A stretch of 47,025 nucleotides of DNA. Origin: Mesorhizobium sp. NFR06. Lineage in GTDB: Bacteria; Pseudomonadota; Alphaproteobacteria; Rhizobiales; Rhizobiaceae. This document shows positions 33,504 to 41,946 of the stretch, one piece after another. The stretch's first letter is position 1. Each line of letters starts with the position of its first letter. The stretch spans positions 1 to 47,025 of the forward strand of contig NZ_FOVT01000026.1 in assembly GCF_900115245.1 (NCBI RefSeq), given 5' to 3'. Made by a program: the position numbers and the translations under genes. The notes below the pieces were generated by a model. The model was not told where the DNA came from. It saw only the letters and a list, made by a program, of their open reading frames with translations, and did not search any database.

Positions 33504-34784
33504 TCAGCCATGAGCGGCTCCATCCCACCGCCGAAACAGCGCGCTGGCATTCACTCCGCCGAAGCCGAACCCGTTGCAGATCGCGTAGTCCATCGCCATT
33601 GGCCGGGCTTGGTTTGCGACGAAATCGATGCCGTCACCGGCTGGATCGGGAGCGCTCAAATTGAGCGTAGGCGGGGCCACCTGGTCTCTGAGCGCCAGGA
33701 TGGTGAAGATCGCGCCAAGCCCACCCGCGGCTCCGAGCAGGTGTCCGGTCGCTGACTTCGTGCCGCTGACGGCGATAGTGAAATCCGCGCCGAAGACGCT
33801 TTTGATCGCCGCCATCTCTCCGATATCGCCCACCGGCGTGGAAGTCGCATGCGCATTGAGATGACGAACCTCACGCGGCGAAATACCTGCCTGGGCGATT
33901 GCGATCTCCATGGCACGGCGCGCGCCATCGCCGTCCTCGGGGCCGGAAGTGACGTGATGTGCGTCCGCCGACGTGCCGTAGCCGACGAGCTCGGCGAGCG
34001 GCTCGGCGCCGCGCGCGAGCGCATGATCCAATTCCTCGATGACCAGGATACCGGCGCCTTCGCCCATGACGAAACCGTCGCGCGCCATGTCGAATGGGCG
34101 AGAGGCTTGGTCGGGACGGTGATTGAAGGAGGTGGAAAGAGAACGCGCCGCTGCAAAGCCGCCGAGGCTGACGACGTTCATGCATGCTTCGGTGCCGCCG
34201 CACACGGCGATATCGGCCTCATCGGCGCGGATAAGACGAGCCGCATCGCCGATCGCCTGGATGCCAGCCGCGCATGCCGTGACCGGCGCGCCGAGCGGAC
34301 CTTTGAAGCCGTAACGGATGGAGACGTGGCCCGCCGCGAGGTTCACCAGGAATGAAGGCACCGTGAAGGGTGACAGACGCCGCGCGCCGCGCTGATCGAC
34401 CGTTCGCACCGCCTCTGTTATGGCCGGGAACCCGCCCACGCCTGAAGCAATGACAGTCGCGGTGCGAACCCGATCATTTTGCAAGGCCGGCTTCCATTTC
34501 GCCTGAGCTATCGCCTCGTCCGCCGCCGCCAGCGCGAAGAGAATGAAGCGGTCCACTTTGCGCTGGTCCTTCGGAACCAGGAACGCATTCGGATCGAAGC
34601 CGGCTTGCGGGTCTTCTTCCAGGGAGGGAACCGTTCCACCAATCTTGGCGGGCAGGCTTTCCACCACCTCGTCTGGAAGCCGGCGGATGCCCGAGCGACC
34701 GGCCAGCAGGCGCGACCACGATGTTTCGACATCCGCGGCCAGGGGCGTGACCGCGCCCATGCCCGTAACAACAATCCGTCGCAT
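33504..34784 (-). CDS. Beta-ketoacyl-ACP synthase II-like enzyme (FabF family)
   Basis: 426 residues, the normal length for FabF. The catalytic triad is intact: Cys171 (APVTACAAGIQAIG), His312 (LNAHATSTPVGD) and His348 (GTKSATGHLLGAAGG, with Lys343). The C-terminal GFGFGGVNASALF is typical. It condenses malonyl-ACP with an acyl-ACP during fatty acid or polyketide-like chain extension. No acyl carrier protein, reductase or dehydratase of a fatty acid operon is adjacent; the neighbours are a TetR regulator and an SDR. It is therefore a stand-alone, probably specialised ketosynthase rather than the housekeeping fabF. Confidence 0.92.
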   Translation of the reverse strand: MRRIVVTGMGAVTPLAADVETSWSRLLAGRSGIRRLPDEVVESLPAKIGGTVPSLEEDPQAGFDPNAFLVPKDQRKVDRFILFALAAADEAIAQAKWKPALQNDRVRTATVIASGVGGFPAITEAVRTVDQRGARRLSPFTVPSFLVNLAAGHVSIRYGFKGPLGAPVTACAAGIQAIGDAARLIRADEADIAVCGGTEACMNVVSLGGFAAARSLSTSFNHRPDQASRPFDMARDGFVMGEGAGILVIEELDHALARGAEPLAELVGYGTSADAHHVTSGPEDGDGARRAMEIAIAQAGISPREVRHLNAHATSTPVGDIGEMAAIKSVFGADFTIAVSGTKSATGHLLGAAGGLGAIFTILALRDQVAPPTLNLSAPDPAGDGIDFVANQARPMAMDYAICNGFGFGGVNASALFRRWDGAAHG

Positions 34785-34830
34785 CTATGCTCCTATCGCT
34801 TGGCCGTGTCGGTCAGGCTGCGCAGGCCGT

Positions 34831-35409
34831 TCAAGCCGCGACTGCTTCGCGTACTTGATCGGTCGCCGCATCCAGAAAGGCCTGCGCGAGGTCGGGGTCG
34901 TTGACGGCTCGCGAGAGGAGCACCGCGCCGACCATGGTCGAGAGAATGGCCTTGGCCTTGCCGCTGGGTTCCTCGTCGTCGGCCTCGCCAACCCAAGGGC
35001 CGAGCATCTCGAGGTATTCCCGGATTCCGGCTTCGAACGACGCCTTCACCTCGGCGCTCTGTCTGGCCGCGTCAGAGCCGAGCGCCACGACCGGGCAGCC
35101 GTCCATCTTTTCTTCGCGATGTCCCTCGCTGAGATAGAAGTCGAGCACCGCGCCGAGCGGATCCTCAGGTGTCGCCGCGACCGCGGCCGACCACCGGCCC
35201 GCGGCGCTTTCCAAGGCCCGCCTGGACGCCTTTGCCGCCAAGTCCTCCTTCGAGGCGAACTGTTTATAAAAGGCGCCTTGGGTGAGCCCGGCGCCCTTCA
35301 TCAGATCCTTGAGGCCGATGCCGTCGAAGCCGTGCTCCCGAAAAAGCCGGCTGGCCACATCGATCACGGTTTGCCGGTTCTGCTCAGCCTGAATGCGACT
35401 TACACGCAT
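34831..35409 (-). CDS. TetR/AcrR-family transcriptional repressor
   Basis: 192 residues. The N-terminal HTH (about 10-56) reads RQTVIDVASRLFREHGFDGIGLKDLMKGAGLTQGAFYKQFASKEDL, the standard TetR recognition region. The C-terminal ligand-binding part resembles the AcrR subgroup with a Cys in GCPVVAL. It is divergent from an RND efflux adaptor gene, and two matching palindromes lie in the 205-283-base promoter region between them. By analogy it should repress the pump and itself until a toxic or signal molecule binds. FabF-like and SDR genes follow on the same strand and may share the message. Confidence 0.93.
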   Translation of the reverse strand: MRVSRIQAEQNRQTVIDVASRLFREHGFDGIGLKDLMKGAGLTQGAFYKQFASKEDLAAKASRRALESAAGRWSAAVAATPEDPLGAVLDFYLSEGHREEKMDGCPVVALGSDAARQSAEVKASFEAGIREYLEMLGPWVGEADDEEPSGKAKAILSTMVGAVLLSRAVNDPDLAQAFLDAATDQVREAVAA

Positions 35410-35425
35410 CGTCGATCTCCATATT

Positions 35426-35445
35426 TAGATTGCGTACCAAATCTA
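35426..35445. promoter_or_regulatory. TetR-type operator candidate 1
   Basis: Inverted repeat with arms TAGATT and AATCTA separated by eight bases, 17 bases upstream of the tetR start codon. An almost identical copy at 35552-35571 is nearer the efflux gene. Additional half-sites (CAATCTA) occur near 35468 and 35592. Confidence 0.7.
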
Positions 35446-35551
35446 TATCTCAGTTAGAGACCGAACGCAATCTATCAAGAGAGATGCGGGACAGAGGCTT
35501 CGCCACGTGAAGCGGTGTGGCGGTCCGCCGCGGATAGAGCTTGTCATATTT

Positions 35552-35571
35552 TAGATTGCATACGAAATCTA
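35552..35571. promoter_or_regulatory. TetR-type operator candidate 2
   Basis: The same palindrome as at 35426, differing only in the centre (arms TAGATT/AATCTA are identical). It lies about 120 bases upstream of the RND adaptor start. Paired operators placed near each divergent gene fit a repressor that controls both directions. Confidence 0.7.
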
Positions 35572-35692
35572 AATGGTATAGAGTTCGATCACAATCTAAA
35601 ATGGGGTTACGAGGATGGTCCGCAGAATCTCGGGCGACGCAGGACACAGCATAGAGAATGAACGCAATCTGTTTCGACGTGAGGCGATGGGC

Positions 35693-36820
35693 ATGAAAAA
35701 GAGACCGGTTATTATGCTGGGTGCGATCCTGATCGCGGGGTCAGGAGCGATCGCGGTGTCAGGGGCGACGGCATTCGCCACATTTGCCAATTCCGCGCCG
35801 GAAGCTTCCGCCGCGAGCGACCCGAGGCAGGAGCCGCCCGTCGTCAGGCTGGCGATGGCAGCGCAGGTGAGCGGTTCCGAACGCAGCTTCACGGGCATCA
35901 TAGGGGCGAGGGTGGAGAGCAATCTCGGCTTCCGCGTTCCCGGCAAGATTATCGAACGGCTCGTGAATGTCGGCCAGCAGGTAAAAGCCGGTCAGCCGTT
36001 GATGCGGATCGACGACACTGACCTTCGCCTCGCGCTCAGGGCAAAGCACAATGCCGTTGTCGCCGCGCGTGCGATCGTCGCTCAGACCGAGCCGGATGAA
36101 CGGCGATACGCCAATCTGCTGAACGATGGATGGGTCCCCCGGCAGCGGTACGAGCAGGCGAAGGCCGCAATGGATACCGCCGCGGCCCAGCTCGCCGCCG
36201 CCGAAGCGGAAGCGAAGGTCGCGGAGAATGAGGCGACCTATGCGGTCCTGGCGGCGGATGCCGATGGAACTGTGGTCGACACGCTTGGCGAGCCGGGCCA
36301 GGTCGTCTCCGCCGGCCAGACAGTGGTTCGGGTCGCCCAGGCCGGCCCCCGCGAAGCGGTGGTGGCGCTTCCCGAAACGATCCGGCCGGCGATCGGCTCC
36401 GTTGCCGAGGCCAGCGTCTACGGGGGTGATGAGCAACGCCATGCGGCACGCTTGCGACAATTGTCCAACTCCGCCGATGCCCAGACCCGCACCTATGAGG
36501 CCCGCTATGTGCTTGACGGTGAGGCCGCGGCCGCGCCGCTTGGCGCGACGGTAACCATTCGCCTTGCAACCCAGGCAAGTCGGCCGGAAGTCCAAGTGCC
36601 GCTTGGGGCGGTACTCGACGACGGCAAGGAGACCGGCGTTTGGGTCTTGGACAACGCCACGTCGACCGTACACTTTCAACAGGTCAAGCTTGTTCGTGTG
36701 ACCGGCGAATCCGCCGTGATCTCCGGATTGAGTTCCAGCGATCAGATTGTCTCGCTCGGCGCTCATCTCCTGCAGGAGGGCGCTCGCGTCAGGACTGTGT
36801 CCGAAAGCGGGAGTAACTGA
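35693..36820 (+). CDS. RND efflux periplasmic adaptor (membrane fusion protein)
   Basis: 375 residues from the ATG at 35693, preceded by GAGG at a good distance; an upstream in-frame ATG at 35615 would add 26 residues. A signal or anchor helix spans about 5-30. The lipoyl half-motif LGFRVPGKIIERLVNVGQQVKAGQPLMRID and the second half YAVLAADADGTVVDTLGEPGQVVSAGQTVVRVAQ flank a short alpha-hairpin. A beta-barrel and membrane-proximal domain follow, ending SSSDQIVSLGAHLLQEGARVR. It should link the pump encoded immediately downstream to an outer-membrane channel. Its 3' part (36642-36794) has a second copy at 41794-41946. Confidence 0.93.
   Translation: MKKRPVIMLGAILIAGSGAIAVSGATAFATFANSAPEASAASDPRQEPPVVRLAMAAQVSGSERSFTGIIGARVESNLGFRVPGKIIERLVNVGQQVKAGQPLMRIDDTDLRLALRAKHNAVVAARAIVAQTEPDERRYANLLNDGWVPRQRYEQAKAAMDTAAAQLAAAEAEAKVAENEATYAVLAADADGTVVDTLGEPGQVVSAGQTVVRVAQAGPREAVVALPETIRPAIGSVAEASVYGGDEQRHAARLRQLSNSADAQTRTYEARYVLDGEAAAAPLGATVTIRLATQASRPEVQVPLGAVLDDGKETGVWVLDNATSTVHFQQVKLVRVTGESAVISGLSSSDQIVSLGAHLLQEGARVRTVSESGSN
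36642..36794 (+). repeat. 153-bp direct repeat, source copy inside the RND adaptor gene
   Basis: These bases are repeated at 41794-41946 with one mismatch (A at 36731, G at 41883), offset 5152 bases, in the same orientation. This copy is in its native coding context, so it is the probable source. It ends 26 bases before the gene's stop codon. Confidence 0.95.
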
Positions 36821-36822
36821 CG

Positions 36823-39800
36823 GTGAACCTCAATCTTTCAGCGATCGCCGTTCGCGAACGCGCCGTCACCCTGTTCTTCATCCTCCTGCTGGTGGCGGCC
36901 GGCGCTTACGCGTTCCTTATGCTCGGGCGGGCGGAGGATCCCAACTTCACCATTAAGACCCTGACGGTCACGACGGCATGGCCGGGCGCGACGGCCCGCG
37001 AGATGCAGGACCTTGTCGCCGAGCCGTTGGAGAAGCGGCTTCAGGAACTCACCTGGTACGATCGGGTCGAAACGACCACGCGGCCGGGATACGCCTATAT
37101 GACGGTCACGCTCAAGGACAGCACGCCACCATCCGCCGTGCAGGAAGAATTTTACCAGGCCCGCAAGAAGCTGGGGGATGAAGCCCGCAACCTGCCGCCC
37201 GGCGTCTACGGCCCCTTCGTCAACGACGAATATTCGGATGTGAGCTTCGCCCTTTATGCGCTGAAGGCCAAAGGCATGCCGATGCGTGAGCTGGCCAGGC
37301 AGGCCGAGGCAATTCGACAGGACCTCCTGCACGTGCCCGGCGTCAAGAAAATCAACATCCTCGGCGAGCGTCCGGAACAGATATTCGTCGAGTTCTCCTA
37401 TGCCAAGCTGGCAACGCTGGGCGTGTCGGCACAGGATATCATCGTCGCATTGCAGCGGCAGAACACCGTCACACCGGCGGGCTCGATAGATACTCAGGGG
37501 CCGCAGGTCTTCATCAGGCTCAACGGCGCTTATGACAGCGTCCAGGCTATCGCCGACACGCCGATCGTTGCCGGGGGGCGGACGCTGAAGCTTTCCGACG
37601 TTGCCGAGGTCCGCCGCGGCTACGAGGACCCTCCCACCTATCTCATCCGACGCCAGGGCGAGTCCACCATCATGCTCGCGGCCGTCATGCAGGAGGGTTG
37701 GGATGGTCGCGCGCTCGGCAAGGCGCTGGAGGACCGGACCGCGGCCATCGCACGGACATTGCCGCTCGGGATAACGCTCGACAAGGTGTCCGACCAGGCC
37801 GTCAACATCACCTCGGCGGTCGATGAGTTCATGTTGAAGTTCGCGATGGCGCTCGGTGTCGTGCTGCTGATCAGCCTGCTCAGCATGGGCTGGCGCGTCG
37901 GCATCGTCGTGGCGGCTGCCGTCCCCCTGACGCTCGCCGCCGTGTTCCTCATCATGCTGGAGACCGGCCGGTTCTTCGATCGCATCACGCTCGGCGCCCT
38001 CATCCTGGCGCTCGGTCTTCTCGTGGACGACGCCATCATCGCCATCGAGGTGATGGTGGTGAAGATGGAAGAGGGCATGGACCGCATCAAGGCGGCGGCC
38101 TATGCCTGGAGCCACACTGCGGCGCCGATGCTGTCGGGAACGCTTGTGACGATCGCCGGGTTCCTGCCCGTGGGCTTCGCACGCTCGACGGCCGGCGAAT
38201 ACGCCGGCAACATCTTCTGGGTCGTGGGGTTCGCCCTCATCGTCTCCTGGATCGTCGCCGTGGTCTTCACGCCCTACCTTGGCGTCAAGATGCTGCCCGC
38301 GATCAAACCGATCGAGGGCGGCCACCACGCGATCTACAACACACCGAACTATCGGCGCCTTCGCCGGCTCATCACCTTTGCGGTGCGCCACAAGTTCGTA
38401 ACCTCCGGTATCGTCGGCATTGCCTTCGCGCTTTCCGTTGTCGGCATGGGTGCCGTCAAGCAGCAGTTCTTTCCGACATCCGACCGCCCTGAGGTGCTGG
38501 TGGAGGTTCGCCTGCCGGAAGGCACCAGTATCGAGACGACGACCGCCACAGTTGAGAAGCTTGAGCACTGGCTTGCCGACCAGCCCGAGGCCAAGATCGT
38601 AACGAGCTATGTCGGTCAGGGCGCTCCGCGCTTTTTCTTCGCGATGGCGCCGGAACTGCCTGATCCCGCCTTCGCCAAGATCGTCGTGCTGACACCTGAC
38701 GCCGAGGCGCGCGAGGTGTTGAAGCACCGGCTCCGGGAGGCGGTATCAAATGGACTTGCGCCCGAGGCCAATGTGCGTGTGACCCAGCTCGTGTTTGGCC
38801 CCTACACGCCGTTCCCGGTCGAGTTCCGGGTGATGGGGCCTGATCCCGCGCAACTATATGCCATCTCGGAAAAGGCCCTCGACGTCATGCGAGGCATCCC
38901 GGACGTGCGGCAGGCCAATCGCGACTGGGGCAATCGCACGCCCGTGCTGCGCTTCATTCCGGATCAGGATCGACTGAACCTCATCGGGCTCTCGCCGGCG
39001 GAGGTGGGGCAGCAGCTCCAGTTCCTCCTCACCGGCATCCCCGTCACGCAGGTCCGAGAGGACATCCGCAATGTCCCCATCGTGGCCCGCAGCGCCGGCG
39101 GCGAACGGCTGGATCCGTCGCGTCTGGCCGATTTCTCGTTGATGAGCCGGGACGGCCGGCAGATTCCGCTCGACCAAATCGGCCATTCGGAGATCCGTCT
39201 TGAAGAGCCGATCCTGAAGCGTCGCGACCGGACGCCCGTCGTCACGATCCGCTCCGACATCAACGAAGCGACTCAGCCTCCGGAGGTCTCAAAGCAGATC
39301 ATGAAAGCCCTTCAGCCGCTGATCGCGTCCCTTCCGGCCGGCTATAGCATCGAAATGGGCGGATCGATCGAGGAGGCTGAGAAGGCCAACACAGCTTTGG
39401 GCAAGATCTTTCCGGCCATGATCGCCGCCATGCTGATCGTCATCATGCTGCAGGTACGATCCTTCTCGACGATGGCCATGGTCATGCTGACGGCGCCGCT
39501 TGGGCTCGTCGGCGTCGTGCCGATGTTGCTCACCTTCAACCAGCCCTTCGGGTTCAACGCCATTCTGGGCCTGATAGGGCTGGCCGGCATCCTGATGCGC
39601 AACACCCTGATCCTGACCGAACAAATCAAGGAGAACCGTGCTGCCGGGCTTGACGACTATCACGCCGTCATCGAGGCCACGGTGCAACGCACGAGGCCGG
39701 TGATCCTGACCGCGCTTGCCGCCGTGCTGGCGTTCATCCCCCTTACGCACTCCGTGTTCTGGGGATCGATGGCCTATACGCTGATCGGCGGCACGGCGGC

Positions 39801-39933
39801 CGGCACGGTGCTGATCCTGCTCTTCCTTCCTGCTCTCTATGCCGCGTGGTTCCGGATCAAGCCGACCGAAGATGTGGCCCATGAGGCTTCGACCGAAGAA
39901 CCCGAATTGCAAGCAGCGATGGCTGCCGAATAG
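36823..39933 (+). CDS. RND-family efflux pump inner-membrane transporter (AcrB/MexF-like)
   Basis: 1036 residues, the usual RND size, with 12 predicted membrane helices and two large periplasmic loops. The protein starts MNLNLSAIAVRERAVTLFFILLLVAAGAYAFLMLGRAEDPNF, typical of the family. Helix 4 carries the proton-relay acidic residues in LALGLLVDDAIIAIEV. The start is a GTG at 36823 with GGGAG nine bases upstream, two bases after the adaptor stop. It exports hydrophobic compounds with proton exchange; no outer-membrane TolC gene accompanies it. Expression is probably controlled by the divergent TetR gene. The exported substrate cannot be told from sequence. Confidence 0.95.
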   Translation: MNLNLSAIAVRERAVTLFFILLLVAAGAYAFLMLGRAEDPNFTIKTLTVTTAWPGATAREMQDLVAEPLEKRLQELTWYDRVETTTRPGYAYMTVTLKDSTPPSAVQEEFYQARKKLGDEARNLPPGVYGPFVNDEYSDVSFALYALKAKGMPMRELARQAEAIRQDLLHVPGVKKINILGERPEQIFVEFSYAKLATLGVSAQDIIVALQRQNTVTPAGSIDTQGPQVFIRLNGAYDSVQAIADTPIVAGGRTLKLSDVAEVRRGYEDPPTYLIRRQGESTIMLAAVMQEGWDGRALGKALEDRTAAIARTLPLGITLDKVSDQAVNITSAVDEFMLKFAMALGVVLLISLLSMGWRVGIVVAAAVPLTLAAVFLIMLETGRFFDRITLGALILALGLLVDDAIIAIEVMVVKMEEGMDRIKAAAYAWSHTAAPMLSGTLVTIAGFLPVGFARSTAGEYAGNIFWVVGFALIVSWIVAVVFTPYLGVKMLPAIKPIEGGHHAIYNTPNYRRLRRLITFAVRHKFVTSGIVGIAFALSVVGMGAVKQQFFPTSDRPEVLVEVRLPEGTSIETTTATVEKLEHWLADQPEAKIVTSYVGQGAPRFFFAMAPELPDPAFAKIVVLTPDAEAREVLKHRLREAVSNGLAPEANVRVTQLVFGPYTPFPVEFRVMGPDPAQLYAISEKALDVMRGIPDVRQANRDWGNRTPVLRFIPDQDRLNLIGLSPAEVGQQLQFLLTGIPVTQVREDIRNVPIVARSAGGERLDPSRLADFSLMSRDGRQIPLDQIGHSEIRLEEPILKRRDRTPVVTIRSDINEATQPPEVSKQIMKALQPLIASLPAGYSIEMGGSIEEAEKANTALGKIFPAMIAAMLIVIMLQVRSFSTMAMVMLTAPLGLVGVVPMLLTFNQPFGFNAILGLIGLAGILMRNTLILTEQIKENRAAGLDDYHAVIEATVQRTRPVILTALAAVLAFIPLTHSVFWGSMAYTLIGGTAAGTVLILLFLPALYAAWFRIKPTEDVAHEASTEEPELQAAMAAE

Positions 39934-40436
39934 GCACTGTGTCGGGGTGTCCACGAATCGTCTGGTCGGAACGCGAACCGACCGGACGAGAAGCGCAGGC
40001 GCATTTTGGAGTGGCGGAGGAGCGCATTCGCAGCGCTGGCGGGCCGCTAGACTGTTCACCGTTTCACGGAGACGGCGGAGAGCTCTATCTCTTTGTTTTG
40101 GCGCAATTCCTGGCGGAAAGCCGTGTCACGCTTTTCCAAGAAATGCTCTCAGGATCGTGCAGGCCCTTCATCAGTTGTTATGTGTCATTGACGCTAACGT
40201 AGGAAACGCGTCTCAAAAGGTTGCAGCAGAACTCAAGAACGCTGACTTCGCTGACGCACTGGAAGCGTCGGACTACCTAGTGACCCACTGCGGATGAACC
40301 TGTAGCGACAGCCCCAGCTTGCCTCCGCGACTTGTTGCTGGCGCGGGATGCCAGCAATCCGAAAAGGGCGCCCTCTATGCGTATTGAATTGACCGCCGTC
40401 TCTTGCCTATCTTTATTTGAATTTGGGGGTTCCGCT
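39934..40436. other. Gene-poor interval after the RND pump gene
   Basis: Apart from the dispersed repeat at 40053-40150, I see no convincing gene in these 503 bases. An in-frame stretch ending at 40297 reads like protein (VIDANVGNASQKVAAELKN) but has no start, RBS or recognisable family. GC falls towards the following DUF2806-like gene. Confidence 0.5.
40053..40150. repeat. Dispersed rhizobial intergenic repeat, copy 2
   Basis: It aligns with 17566-17667: a TTCACCGTTTCACGGAGACG hairpin-like start, then the shared tail CTTTGTTTTGGCGCAATTCC and a GCGGAAAGCCGTGTCACGC stretch. It is more diverged than copy 1 and its 5' inverted repeat is imperfect. It lies downstream of the RND pump gene, at the edge of a rearranged zone. 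Confidence 0.6.
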
Positions 40437-41468
40437 GTGGCCGAGAAAAGTGATGAAGGCAGGCTAGATATCTCATTCGAGTTGACTGACAGAGGTGTCA
40501 CCGGCTCCACCAACCTTCGAACGGTTTCGGTTTTTGATCGCTTAATCGGAGCCCTTTTCGGTCGCTGGACACCTGGCCTCGAACGAAAGCCTGTGCTTAC
40601 CGAAGCGGTGACAGAAGGTCAGCGCCGGCTGATCGAAGCGGCGGTTAACGCTGGTGTTAAAGACATTGAAGAGAGGGGCATGTCCGCGAGCGACGCGGCT
40701 CGCGTTTTGGCGCAACTCGATCCGAAGGCGCGGAATATTGCGCACGTTGCACTTGAGGCTTTCGAGGAACTGACCTCGCGACCTTCTGCCACCGAGGATT
40801 ATGGGGGTTCAACTATTGAACATAACGCCAACGTAGATGACGATTGGCTGAACTTTTTCGAGGGCTACGCCGAGAAGGCCAGCAGCGAGAATATGCGCAA
40901 GCTTTGGGGGCGCATTCTTGCGGGGGAAATTAGAAAGCCTGGGGCGTTCTCGCTACGAACTCTACAGATAGCTTCGGAACTCGATCGTGAAACTGCCTCT
41001 CTGTTCCAAGAGTTCGCCGTACGCCGATTGGGGAAGACGATATTGAGCACCGAAGTCGCGGAAGATAAGAATATTTTGAAACTGGTCAAACCGATGCCTA
41101 GAATTGATGAACTAGACGCTGCAGGACTAGTCGACGCGGCGAGCGGGATGGGTGTTTCCAGGAAGCTTGAGCGGCCCGACGACAATACGCCCTCAGGTAT
41201 GGCAGTCGGAACAAAATTGGTAGGATTCCATATCAAGCCAGGTCGCGATATTCAGCTAAGTGGATACAACCTGACCAGGGCTGGGATTGAGCTTGCGTCA
41301 TTTCTACCCGTAGACGAGCAGGCCACTATCAACAACTTGGTTAAACAAGGGAAAAATGATTGCGACCTCATCACCTTGCATGAAATTGTGACCTTGAATG
41401 ACGGCAGTCAAAGCGTTTCCGAAACATGTATTGCCACGCTTTATGACGCTTCAAAGACGGAAGACTAG
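40437..41468 (+). CDS. DUF2806-like hypothetical protein
   Basis: 343 residues if started at the GTG at 40437, which has GGGGG eight bases upstream; in-frame ATGs at 40332 and 40377 are alternatives. The central segment DDDWLNFFEGYAEKASSENMRKLWGRILAGEIRKPGAFSLRTLQIASELDRETASLF matches my memory of the DUF2806 core (LWGRILAGE, PGxFSLRTL). The N-terminal part is helical and charged; there is no signal peptide or membrane segment. Base composition is lower in GC than neighbouring genes and the codon use looks different, suggesting acquisition. Such proteins are often found in accessory regions, and their function is unknown. Confidence 0.75.
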   Translation: MAEKSDEGRLDISFELTDRGVTGSTNLRTVSVFDRLIGALFGRWTPGLERKPVLTEAVTEGQRRLIEAAVNAGVKDIEERGMSASDAARVLAQLDPKARNIAHVALEAFEELTSRPSATEDYGGSTIEHNANVDDDWLNFFEGYAEKASSENMRKLWGRILAGEIRKPGAFSLRTLQIASELDRETASLFQEFAVRRLGKTILSTEVAEDKNILKLVKPMPRIDELDAAGLVDAASGMGVSRKLERPDDNTPSGMAVGTKLVGFHIKPGRDIQLSGYNLTRAGIELASFLPVDEQATINNLVKQGKNDCDLITLHEIVTLNDGSQSVSETCIATLYDASKTED

Positions 41469-41469
41469 C

Positions 41470-41625
41470 TTACGCTTTCCCTAGAGTGGAACTTTCCTCG
41501 TCTAACGAGTACGGCACTGGCAGATACGCGGCACGGCGAAGTAGCACTTGCAAATCCGCCCGCGATGCCTCGGCGATATGGTCTGCGGCGCTTTCCAGTT
41601 CCTGCACGAATTGATGGCGGGACAT
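41470..41625 (-). CDS. Small hypothetical protein, 51 residues, possibly shortened
   Basis: The ATG at 41625 starts a compact helical N-terminus (MSRHQFVQELESAADHIAEA, then SRADLQVLLRRAA) and passes abruptly to YLPVPYSLDEESST before the stop. The coding look is good, and it begins five bases after the stop of the preceding minus-strand frame, as in an operon. The sudden change after RRAA suggests an internal deletion in a longer protein, but I cannot verify that. It is convergent with the DUF2806-like gene, with one base between the stops. Confidence 0.5.
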   Translation of the reverse strand: MSRHQFVQELESAADHIAEASRADLQVLLRRAAYLPVPYSLDEESSTLGKA

Positions 41626-41630
41626 CGCAG

Positions 41631-41792
41631 TCACTGAAACTTGGAAGCCGCGCTCTCAAGGGCGGGCCGTAGGTTCTCGAACGCCCTTTTGAATGCGGAG
41701 TTGACGTCATCGTGGGTGTCTCCCCAGGCCCACAAGTAAAGGCAAAGGGTGCTTCCAAGCACATCGTCACTAGTGCGGCCTTTGGCCTCCAT
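41631..41792 (-). pseudogene. Truncated hypothetical gene, 3' part only
   Basis: The minus-strand frame reads MEAKGRTSDDVLGSTLCLYL, continues through WAWGDTHDDVNSAFKRAFE and ends NLRPALESAASKFQ. It begins exactly two bases from the edge of the 153-bp duplicated block, and upstream the frame runs on into antisense RND adaptor sequence. The original N-terminus has therefore been replaced or cut. Together with the 51-residue frame just downstream it looks like the tail of a two-gene unit. Family not recognised. Confidence 0.5.
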
Positions 41793-41793
41793 C

Positions 41794-41946
41794 GGGTCTT
41801 GGACAACGCCACGTCGACCGTACACTTTCAACAGGTCAAGCTTGTTCGTGTGACCGGCGAATCCGCCGTGATCTCCGGATTGGGTTCCAGCGATCAGATT
41901 GTCTCGCTCGGCGCTCATCTCCTGCAGGAGGGCGCTCGCGTCAGGA
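41794..41946 (+). repeat. 153-bp direct repeat, displaced copy of the RND adaptor 3' end
   Basis: 152 of 153 bases are identical to 36642-36794. Here the sequence is out of context: upstream is the truncated minus-strand gene and downstream is non-coding DNA. The near identity implies a recent event. It could recombine with the source copy to delete or circularise the 5.15 kb between them. Confidence 0.95.

Noticed and set aside
36838..38727. A 629-codon minus-strand frame opposite the RND pump gene
   Set aside because: Antisense shadow, extremely rich in His, Asp and Arg, as expected from the complement of membrane-protein codons.
39839..40297. A plus-strand frame ending in a protein-like stretch (VIDANVGNASQKVAAELKN)
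   Set aside because: It begins inside the RND pump gene in another frame, crosses the dispersed repeat, and has no start or family match.
41631..41918. A 95-codon minus-strand frame running through the duplicated block
   Set aside because: Its first 42 codons are antisense to the RND adaptor fragment; only the part from 41792 downward looks like a real gene tail.
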